Source: an uncultured Bacilli bacterium (GTDB lineage: Bacteria; Bacillota_I; Bacilli_A; RF39; UBA660). From it: a stretch of 10,426 nucleotides of DNA. The translations under genes and the position numbers were made by a program. Positions 1 to 6,200 of the stretch are shown here, in pieces. The first letter of the stretch is position 1, and every line of letters starts with the position of its first letter. The stretch lies in the NCBI GenBank assembly GCA_934141575.1, contig CAKPCJ010000033.1, positions 1 through 10,426 of the forward strand, read 5' to 3'. Under the pieces are notes generated by a model. That model searched no databases, was not told the origin of the DNA, and worked only from the letters and a program-made list of their open reading frames with translations.

Positions 1-226
1 ACAATCAATGTCAAGAAAAGGAAATAGTATGGATAATGGAATGATGGAAAACTTCTTTGGTTTACTTAAAACAGAAATGTTTTATGATCAAGAAGATAAA
101 TATAAAAATATAGATGAATTAATTTTAGCGATAGATGACTATATTAATTACTACAATTATGATAGAATTAAATTAAAATTAAAAGGATTGTCTCCTGTAA
201 ATTACAGGTTACAATCCTCTAATTAG
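1..226 (+). CDS. IS3-family transposase OrfB, C-terminal part (5'-partial)
   Basis: The frame is open to the left edge, so the true start is outside; the ATG at 8 is internal (the frame reads Gln-Ser before it). About 74 residues remain. The visible order is the Ser-Met-Ser-Arg-Lys-Gly-Asn block, then Asp-Asn and Glu-Asn-Phe-Phe-Gly-Leu-Leu-Lys, then a Tyr-Asn-rich stretch and the Lys-Gly-Leu-Ser-Pro-Val-Asn-Tyr-Arg ending. This is the end of the rve/DDE integrase domain of IS150-type OrfB. The Glu at 47-49 should be the third acid of the catalytic triad. The protein would cut and join IS ends in the cytoplasm, normally as a product of frameshifting between two frames. The visible part has no stop or frameshift, so this end looks intact; whether the whole element is active cannot be judged. 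Confidence 0.85.
   Translation, partial: QSMSRKGNSMDNGMMENFFGLLKTEMFYDQEDKYKNIDELILAIDDYINYYNYDRIKLKLKGLSPVNYRLQSSN
184..218 (+). repeat. Imperfect inverted repeat (hairpin) at the 3' end of the transposase gene
   Basis: Outer arms AGGATTGT (184-191) and ACAATCCT (211-218) enclose inner arms CCTGTAA (194-200) and TTACAGG (202-208), separated by a 2-nt mismatch on each side. The RNA could fold into a long, nearly continuous stem. It overlaps the codons for the conserved Ser-Pro-Val-Asn-Tyr-Arg ending, so part of the symmetry may be constrained by protein sequence. It could act as a terminator-like structure or limit read-through, but no T-run follows. Confidence 0.6.
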
Positions 227-241
227 AAACTAAAAATAAAC

Positions 242-266
242 TGTCCAATTTTTGGGGGTCAGTTCA
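242..266 (+). repeat. Right terminal inverted repeat of the IS
   Basis: The repeat begins TGTCCAATTTTT, contains a run of five G and ends CAGTTCA. Read inward from the end it starts TGAACTGACCCCC, which fits the ends of IS150-like elements. The partner repeat is outside the window, so the exact boundary is inferred from the CA terminus. Confidence 0.7.
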
Positions 267-478
267 CTGTTCAATACAGAAATCATCTTTTAGAATCCAT
301 TACTTAATTAGACTTTTTTTATTTAGTCCTTGACAAAGGGTTCATTTTACTTTTTGACTAGACTTTTTTTTTGGAAAAATATATATTATAATCTAATTGT
401 AGATGTGCGAAAAAGCATATCAAAATATTATGTTATAAATCTAGACAGATTTTTCATAATAAACTTGAGGTGAGTATA
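267..478 (+). promoter_or_regulatory. Intergenic stretch with a possible AT-rich promoter and a 5' stem-loop upstream of the 99-aa gene
   Basis: No gene is seen here. TATAAT at 387-392 is a good -10 box, but the best-spaced -35 is only a T-run (364-369). TTGACA (330-335) and TTGACT (354-359) are good -35 sequences too far upstream. TAGAC followed by 7 T (about 310-320) recurs as TAGAC followed by 9 T (359-372). A stem GATGTGC / GCATATC (402-408 with 415-421, one G-U pair, 6-nt loop) would lie at the very 5' end of a transcript starting near 399. GAGGTG at 467-472 is the ribosome site for the TTG start at 479. Confidence 0.35.
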
Positions 479-778
479 TTGAATATCTATGATTTAAAGG
501 TGCTAAAAAATAGATCAAAATCATATTATAAAAATTGTGAGAAAGAATTGTTAGACGTGTATGAAATAACTATTGATAATTACAATGTAGGGGTAATGAT
601 GAACTATATTATTGATAAAAATGTCTATGAAATTTATTGCTTTATACAGGATAAAAAGAGCATAGCATCTGGTTTAGAAAACAAACTAATAAAAAGTAAA
701 ATAATGTCAAAAATATACTTTTATTATTTAAAAAAATGTATAGAAAATAGAGGATTAAAATTTTTTTTTAACTTGTAA
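479..778 (+). CDS. Hypothetical 99-aa protein (TTG start), unrecognised
   Basis: I do not recognise this protein. The start chosen is TTG at 479, because GAGGTG at 467-472 sits 6 nt before it; the in-frame GTG at 470 lies inside that ribosome site and is unlikely. The product is small, rich in Lys, Tyr, Asn and Ile, basic at the C-terminus and has no signal peptide or clear membrane helix. The order looks like a short N-terminal helix, a central segment resembling beta strands (Tyr-Glu-Ile-Thr-Ile-Asp... Val-Tyr-Glu-Ile-Tyr-Cys-Phe-Ile) and a C-terminal helix rich in Lys and Tyr, ending in Phe-Phe-Phe-Asn-Leu. It stands alone between the IS and the next promoter, so it is probably not part of the tail operon. 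Coding potential is supported by the ribosome site and the length of the open frame, not by homology. Confidence 0.6.
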   Translation: MNIYDLKVLKNRSKSYYKNCEKELLDVYEITIDNYNVGVMMNYIIDKNVYEIYCFIQDKKSIASGLENKLIKSKIMSKIYFYYLKKCIENRGLKFFFNL

Positions 779-800
779 GGGTATAAAAAGTGCCACAAAA

Positions 801-831
801 TACACCATAAAGTGTACTATAAAATTTACAC
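801..831. promoter_or_regulatory. Operator-like cluster: TACAC / GTGTA / TACAC
   Basis: TACAC (801-805), its complement GTGTA (812-816) and TACAC again (827-831) form two overlapping inverted repeats with spacers of 6 and 10 nt. They lie immediately upstream of the promoter at 843-870. Such an arrangement could bind a dimeric regulator, but five-base arms can arise by chance in AT-rich DNA. Confidence 0.25.
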
Positions 832-842
832 AATTTAGGGGA

Positions 843-870
843 TTTACAATTCTTTTGGATGATGTATAAT
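843..870 (+). promoter_or_regulatory. Probable sigma-A promoter for the tail-collar / RHS operon
   Basis: TTTACA (843-848) and a perfect TATAAT (865-870) are separated by 16 nt. Transcription would start near 877, giving a leader of about 110 nt before the first sizeable gene at 990. It is the best -35/-10 pair in the window, and all genes from 990 to 9438 are packed with no room for another promoter, so it probably drives the whole block. Confidence 0.55.
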
Positions 871-941
871 GTAGTAAAATGAATTAATTGTCTGTTGAGA
901 ACGATTAGTTCATTTTTTTATGTTTGAAGAGGTGATGCTTA

Positions 942-971
942 ATGATTGTTTTAATCTTGATTAATTATTAA
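942..971 (+). other. Nine-codon mini-ORF with a strong ribosome site (possible leader peptide or degraded small membrane peptide)
   Basis: AGAGGTGATG (928-937) is one of the strongest Shine-Dalgarno sequences in the window and is followed 4 nt later by ATG at 942. The frame encodes Met-Ile-Val-Leu-Ile-Leu-Ile-Asn-Tyr and then TAA. The product is almost wholly hydrophobic. It could be a translated leader for the gene at 990, or the relic of a small holin-like toxin peptide; those genes often carry a similar GAGGTGATG start region. Such a short frame may also be accidental. Confidence 0.3.
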
Positions 972-989
972 TTGAAAGGAATGGTATTA

Positions 990-1352
990 ATGTTAAATCC
1001 AGTACTATATATAAAAATTACTACCTTAAATAATTTAAATACTAATAAACTAATACTTTTTATTGAAAATGAAAATCATAATGAAAATAAAAAAGTCGCT
1101 ATCAATCTAACTTATCCACTTGAAATAATTAATGGAATAAGTGATGAATTAATAATACCAGTCTTTCAAAATGGAATAATTAATCAAGCATATATAAAAA
1201 GATTAATTTTTAAAGAAGAAACTAATAAAGAAGAAATAATAAAAGAATATTTGGAAATCCCAAATATTCTTTTATTTAAAGGGGTTAATTATATAAAAAC
1301 TAATTGTAAAAAAATAAAAATAGAAATGGAGAATAATAATGAATTCAAGTGA
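990..1352 (+). CDS. Hypothetical 120-aa protein, first gene of the tail operon
   Basis: I do not recognise this family. ATG at 990 is chosen because AAAGGA at 975-980 is about 9 nt upstream; the in-frame TTG at 972 and ATG at 981 lie before or within that site. The protein appears mostly beta-stranded: Pro-Val-Leu-Tyr-Ile-Lys-Ile-Thr near the start, Lys-Leu-Ile-Leu-Phe-Ile-Glu at about 20-26 and Leu-Ile-Ile-Pro-Val-Phe further on. A Lys/Glu-rich helical segment follows (about 75-90) before a basic end. There is no signal peptide or membrane segment. It ends with TGA inside the next gene (14-nt overlap), which implies translational coupling to the first collar protein. A small structural or assembly partner of that protein is a reasonable guess from position only. 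Confidence 0.7.
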   Translation: MLNPVLYIKITTLNNLNTNKLILFIENENHNENKKVAINLTYPLEIINGISDELIIPVFQNGIINQAYIKRLIFKEETNKEEIIKEYLEIPNILLFKGVNYIKTNCKKIKIEMENNNEFK

Positions 1353-2019
1353 CGAAAAGTTTTATAATGATTGTTTTACGGAGATAGAAGAGGGGAAAGT
1401 AAATGCTGAATTTAATAAAGCAACATTAAAGTGTTTTGATTCAAAAGATAATAAATTTAGTATGGATTGTGAAGGTAATTTAGTAGTTAATTCTATAATT
1501 ACTAGAGAAGAAAATAATACATCTTTCTCTATTGACAGTGTTTATCCAATTGGATCTATATACATGAATGTCAGTGCTACAGATCCAGGTACCTTATTTG
1601 GAGGAACTTGGGAACAAATCAAAGGTAGATTTTTACTAGGATGTGGTAATAATGGTGATGGTGTCAACTATGAAGTTAGTTCAATTGGTGGTGAAGCAAC
1701 CCACACATTAAATGTAAATGAAATTCCTAATCATAATCATTCCATAAATCTTACAACAACAGATAATGGGATTCATACTCACAATCTTAGAAGAGATTTA
1801 GGTGGTAACGAGTTTGGTATTGGTGGAGGTACTGGTGTAGGAAACTCATTAAATGGTACATGGTCAAATACATCTATCTGGCCAAATTCTATAGGAGCTG
1901 GTCCTGCCGGAAATCATTATCACTTTGTTAGTGGAAACACAGGAGAAACAGGTGGAAACTTAGCACATAATAATATGCCACCATATCTTGCAGTATATAT
2001 TTGGAAAAGAGTAGCTTAG
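1339..2019 (+). CDS. Phage tail-collar / baseplate Gp10-C-like protein, copy 1 (226 aa)
   Basis: The ATG at 1339 follows GGAG (1328-1331) inside the preceding gene. Residues 1-60 are an N-terminal module shared with the next two genes (Glu-Gly-Asn-Leu-Val-Val-Asn-Ser-Ile-Ile-Thr at about 45-55). From 69 on it has the hallmark Tyr-Pro-Ile-Gly-Ser-Ile-Tyr, then Leu-Phe-Gly-Gly-Thr-Trp-Glu-Gln-Ile (about 86-94). Paired histidines follow (Asn-His-Asn-His about 131-134, His-Thr-His about 146-148, His-Tyr-His about 193-195), and the end is Asn-Met-Pro-Pro-Tyr-Leu-Ala-Val-Tyr-Ile-Trp-Lys-Arg. This pattern is known from tail-collar and baseplate Gp10 C-terminal domains; in the related T4 short tail fibre, paired His residues bind metal inside a trimer. 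The middle (135-200) is Gly/Asn-rich and unlike the other copies. A tail-tip or receptor-contact role is inferred. Confidence 0.85.
   Translation: MNSSDEKFYNDCFTEIEEGKVNAEFNKATLKCFDSKDNKFSMDCEGNLVVNSIITREENNTSFSIDSVYPIGSIYMNVSATDPGTLFGGTWEQIKGRFLLGCGNNGDGVNYEVSSIGGEATHTLNVNEIPNHNHSINLTTTDNGIHTHNLRRDLGGNEFGIGGGTGVGNSLNGTWSNTSIWPNSIGAGPAGNHYHFVSGNTGETGGNLAHNNMPPYLAVYIWKRVA
1351..1509 (+). repeat. Near-identical N-module repeat, copy 1 (partner at 2043-2201)
   Basis: This 159-bp block encoding the shared N-terminal module matches 2043-2201 with about seven differences counted by eye; the last roughly 65 bases are identical. A third, more diverged version starts in the gene at 2664. Such identity over only part of the gene suggests recent duplication or gene conversion. 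Confidence 0.8.
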
Positions 2020-2030
2020 AAAGGAATAAT

Positions 2031-2651
2031 ATGAACACAAACGATGAAAAGTTTTATAATGATTGTTTTACGGAGATAGAAGAGGGGAAAGTAAATGCTG
2101 AATTTAATAAAACAACGATGAAATGTTTTGATTAAAAAGATAATAAATTTAGTATGGATTGTGAAGGTAATTTAGTAGTTAATTCTATAATTACTAGAGA
2201 AACAAACAATCTAAAAACAAACTTTGATGCCATTTATCCTGTTGGGGCAATTTATATGTCTATGGTAGAAACAAATCCCAGTATTTTATTTGGAGGAACC
2301 TGGGAACAAATAGAAGATAAGTTTTTACTTAGTGCGGGTTCAATATATGAAAGTGGAACTACTGGTGGTTCCGTAAGTCACAATCATGTAACTGGCAATT
2401 GTTCTTTGACAATTGAACAAATGCCACAACATAATCATCAATTGATAAAAAATGTTCCATATGGTATGCCCTATAATGATACCGAGGAATTACCTATGGG
2501 TGCTGGTGGACCTATTCGTTACCAAGAAAGTTACAGTCCTTTCCTTATAGGACATACAGGAGGAAATCAACCTCACAACCACGGAAATACTGGTAATTCA
2601 GATAATATGCCACCATATCTTGTTGTATACGTTTGGAAACGTGTAGCATAG
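2031..2651 (+). pseudogene. Tail-collar / Gp10-C-like protein, copy 2, interrupted by an in-frame TAA at codon 35
   Basis: The ATG at 2031 has the same AAAGGA ribosome site (2020-2025) as its siblings and opens the same N-terminal module. Codon 35 is TAA (2133-2135), where copy 1 has TCA and copy 3 TCG (Ser), so a single C-to-A change at 2134 explains it. The frame then continues without further damage to 2651 (206 codons if restored). It keeps Tyr-Pro-Val-Gly-Ala-Ile-Tyr, Leu-Phe-Gly-Gly-Thr-Trp-Glu-Gln, His-Asn-His and Asn-Met-Pro-Pro-Tyr-Leu-Val-Val-Tyr-Val-Trp-Lys-Arg. The C-terminal part could still be made from the ATG at 2154 (165 aa), which lies 18 nt after the stop and has no good ribosome site, or by read-through. 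The clean downstream frame suggests the mutation is very recent or a sequence error. A full-length product would be a sibling tail-tip subunit. Confidence 0.75.
2043..2201 (+). repeat. Near-identical N-module repeat, copy 2 (partner at 1351-1509)
   Basis: The block is offset by exactly 692 bases from copy 1 with no indels. The differences cluster in the middle (around 2109-2134) and include the nonsense change at 2134. Identity falls away just after the Thr-Arg-Glu codons, where the collar domains begin to diverge. Confidence 0.8.
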
Positions 2652-2663
2652 AAAGGAAAAAAT

Positions 2664-3236
2664 ATGAATACAAATGAAGAAAAATTTTATAACAATTGCT
2701 TTACAGAGATAGAAGAGGGAAAAGTAAACTCTAAATTTAATAAAACTACAATGAAATGTTTTGATTCGGAAGATAATAAATTCAGTATGGGTTGTGAAGG
2801 TAACTTAGTAGTTAATTCAATAATTACGATGGAAGCAAATAATCTAGAAACAGATTTTGATGCAATCTATCCTATTGGATCATTTTATTTTACGGCGTCA
2901 AATGTTAATCCAAGTACTTTATTTGGCGGGTCTTGGGAACAAATAAAAGACAAATTTATACTTAGTTGCGGGGATAAATATTCAAATGGTTCTACAGGTG
3001 GAGAAGAAAATCACACATTAAATATTGATGAAATGCCTAATCATAATCATACCATTATATCTAATATTGTTCATGGAGATGGGCCAATAGTAAATCATGA
3101 AATATTAAATGCAGGTATATTTGCAGAAGAGGGAAGAAATAGATTCTATTCTGACTGTTACGGTACAGGAAAAAATCAACCACATAATAATATGCCACCA
3201 TATCTTGCAGTATATGTTTGGAAGATAATAGCTTAG
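2664..3236 (+). CDS. Phage tail-collar / baseplate Gp10-C-like protein, copy 3 (190 aa)
   Basis: The ATG at 2664 follows AAAGGA (2652-2657), the same junction seen before copy 2. The N-terminal module (1-60) is related to copies 1 and 2 but more diverged at DNA level. The collar part keeps Tyr-Pro-Ile-Gly-Ser-Phe-Tyr (69-75), Leu-Phe-Gly-Gly-Ser-Trp-Glu-Gln-Ile (86-94), Met-Pro-Asn-His-Asn-His (124-129) and the ending His-Asn-Asn-Met-Pro-Pro-Tyr-Leu-Ala-Val-Tyr-Val-Trp. It is the shortest intact copy: the region between the His pair and the C-terminus is about 45 residues and contains a Cys-Tyr-Gly stretch instead of the Gly-rich insert of copy 1. The likely role is a tail-tip or receptor-binding subunit, perhaps in complex with its siblings. 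It directly precedes the giant RHS gene (16-nt gap), implying co-expression. Confidence 0.85.
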   Translation: MNTNEEKFYNNCFTEIEEGKVNSKFNKTTMKCFDSEDNKFSMGCEGNLVVNSIITMEANNLETDFDAIYPIGSFYFTASNVNPSTLFGGSWEQIKDKFILSCGDKYSNGSTGGEENHTLNIDEMPNHNHTIISNIVHGDGPIVNHEILNAGIFAEEGRNRFYSDCYGTGKNQPHNNMPPYLAVYVWKIIA

Positions 3237-3252
3237 AAAGGAAAGAAAAATT

Positions 3253-6200
3253 ATGAAAGAATTAGTAAACTTAAGAAAAGAAAAGGAAAAGCATTATTTA
3301 AATGAAGATGGCACAATTACAGCATATATGTTCAATGAAGACATTCATTATTTAGATAATGGAGAATATAAAGAAATTGATAATTCACTAATAGAAGAAA
3401 GTGAATATATTACTAATAAAAATAACGATTTTAAGATTAAATTATTTAAAAACAGATATTTGGTTAATATTGATTTAGATCATAATGGTTACCTAAATAT
3501 AACATTAAAAAATGGTCTTGGGGTATATTCAAAATTAAATGATAATGAAATAATATATGAAAAAGTATTACCTAATGTAGATTTCCATTATTTAATTCAT
3601 GGTAAATCATTAAAAGAAAACATTTATTTAAAAGAAAAAATAAATACAAGTATTATATTTAATATAGAGACTAATTTAAAATTAGTATTGGAAAATAATA
3701 AAGTATTAGCTAAGAATAATAATAAAATTGTTTATACATTTGAGCCACCATTTATGGTTGATAGAAACAATAATACAAATAGCAATTGTAGTTATAAATT
3801 AAAGAGAACAGATAATAATTATGAATTAGAACTCAATCTAGATCAAGGTTATTTAAATACTGCCAACTATCCTGTTATAGTTGATCCAACGGTAATCGGA
3901 GCTGAACTAGGAGTATATGATACATTCATTTATCCTAATGATACAAATGTTGAAAGAAATAACCTAGATTATTTAAAAATCGGGGTTGATAGCAATAACA
4001 TATGTTACAGATCATTAATAAAATTTGATTTACCAACTTTAGCTACTGGCTCTGAAGTAATTGGAGCAAATGCTGTATTAACTTCCCATAAATGTGATTA
4101 CAAAGCAGCTGATTATGTACATGATAAAGTTAGTATACATCAAATTACAACACCATGGAGTGAGCAAAATGCTAACTGGGAGTCATTACATGATAAGTAT
4201 AACCCTTATATTGAGGGTATTACCGAATTACTGAGAACAGAAACGCAAATAGAAAATAGTGAATTAATCTTAGTAGCTAAATATAACTACATTGATATTA
4301 CTAATCTTGTAAAAAAGTGGTATTCTGGCGAAGAAAATAACGGATTTATGTTAAAGTTTTACAATGAGGTATACAATGAAAACTGCAGTGAATATTATAT
4401 GTTTTCAAAAAATAATACAATGAGTGAAGATCCTAAGCCTGCTTTAGTAATTACGTATAGAAATCAAAATGGAATTAATGATTATATGACATACAATGAT
4501 ATTACTTCAACTTCATATAATTGCTTTATTAACAACTACAATGGGAATATTACAAATATTTTTCCTATAGCTGAATTAGAAAATCAGAATGATTCTATAT
4601 CTTTAAATTTAATCTATAATACAAACGACGTATTGTTAAATGAATATGGAATTAGTAATTTAGGTGTCGCTAAGGGGTGGAAATTTAATTTTGAGCAAAG
4701 ATTATACATTGAAACTATTTCAGAAAAAGAATATTTAAAATACTTAGATAATACAGGAACTATTCATTATTTTTGTAAGGATAATGAAAGTGAAAAATAC
4801 AAAGATGAAGATGGACTAAATTTAACTATTTACGAGGAAAATGGTTTTTACTTTATGTTAGATTTAGATAAAAATAAATATAAATTTGGCAAACTAGAAT
4901 CAAATCAAAATTACTTTACCTTATTATCTATGGTAGATAGAAATAATATAGAAACTACTTTTTCTTATGAATCATTAAAACTAACAAGTATTAATAATGA
5001 GAAATTAGGAAACATTAGTATTTCTTACAACGAAACTGGAGTAACAGTGACACGATTAGGAAAAAATAATACATTAAAGATAGAAAATGATAAATTGACA
5101 AAAATTGAATTTCCTGAATACAATGTTTATTTTGAATATAATGAAAATGATTGTGTTAAATGTATTACTGATGTTGATAATACAAAGTATTCTTTTGAAT
5201 ATTATGATAAGTCATTTAAAATAAAAAAAGTATTTCAACTTGGTTCTAATGGAAGCGAAGGTAGATTTTTGAGTTTTCAATATAGATTTAATACAACATC
5301 TGTTGTGGATGAAATTGGAAAAAAATATGTTTATATTTTTAATAATCTAGGGAAAACGATTAGTACAGTTGCGTATTCTAATGGTAATAACTTAAAAGAT
5401 AGTTTTGGTTTCAGTTCAGAATACATTGAAAATAGTATAGGAAATACTAATAACAAGAAGAAATCTCAAACTATGCCATTAAAATATATAAATAATTTAT
5501 TGAACTATGGAGATTTTTCAAATAATAATAGAAATTTCTCAATTGGGGATTGTTTATTAGAAGCAAATGAATATGGTGAAAATAGATTAAAAGTTGAAAT
5601 AGGGGAACAAAATGTATTTAATTTTACTCCAGAAGAAGCTGGTTACTATACAGTAAGCTTCAGTTTAAAGAGTAATTCATTGCATGATATTCCTGTAAGA
5701 TTGTATACAATTGTGGATGAAATGAGCGTTCAGAAAGATGGTTTTTCAATCCAAAAAGAAGAAGTAAAAAATGAGTATGTAATGTATTCTACAACTGGAT
5801 ATTTCAATGATGGAGAAACAATATATTTAGATTTATATATGATTGAGGCTTATGATACATACATAAGATATTTCCAATTAGAAAAAGGAAAAATTGCTAA
5901 TATGCAAAATTTAGTAACAAACTCAGACTTTAGTTATTCTTTAACAGATTGGAATATTTCAGGTTTCAGTTCGGATGATGGACAAGAACTAACAAACTAT
6001 TATGAAGTTGTAAATATTTCTCCAAATGAAGCAGCATTAAAAATAAAATCTAATCCAGATGGAAGTATATCATTGTTTAAAAATTTCGATATTCCTGGAA
6101 AAAAGGGAGATGTATATTACTTATCTTTCTGGTATAAAAATGAAGGATATAGAGAAGATAGCGACAACTATGTTGGGAATTCAGCTAATATATGTTTCTA

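Larger units (their letters stand above)
1..266 (+). mobile_element. Right end of an IS3-family (IS150-like) insertion sequence, truncated by the window edge
   Basis: The segment combines the C-terminus of a DDE transposase with a terminal inverted repeat typical of the IS150 branch of IS3. After the transposase stop there are about 15 bases and then the right repeat, ending in CA as IS3 elements do. The left end and the first transposase frame lie outside the window. Bases just after 266 (CTG) could be the target duplication, but this cannot be confirmed without the other end. The element lies upstream of the phage-like operon and points toward it. Confidence 0.8.

Noticed and set aside
328..372. 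TAGTC / GACTA arms followed by nine T as an intrinsic terminator after the IS
   Set aside because: The five-pair stem with a 27-nt loop is unstable; noted only as part of the intergenic description.
899..919. GAAC / GTTC hairpin followed by a T-run as an attenuator upstream of the operon
   Set aside because: The stem is only four base pairs and the T-run is ordinary for this composition; too weak to call a terminator.
1350..2135. Recoded genetic code (TGA as Trp, or TAA read as an amino acid)
   Set aside because: TGG is used for all Trp, the TGA at 1350-1352 ends a gene sensibly inside a normal overlap, and the single internal TAA matches Ser in the siblings, so a point mutation explains it better.
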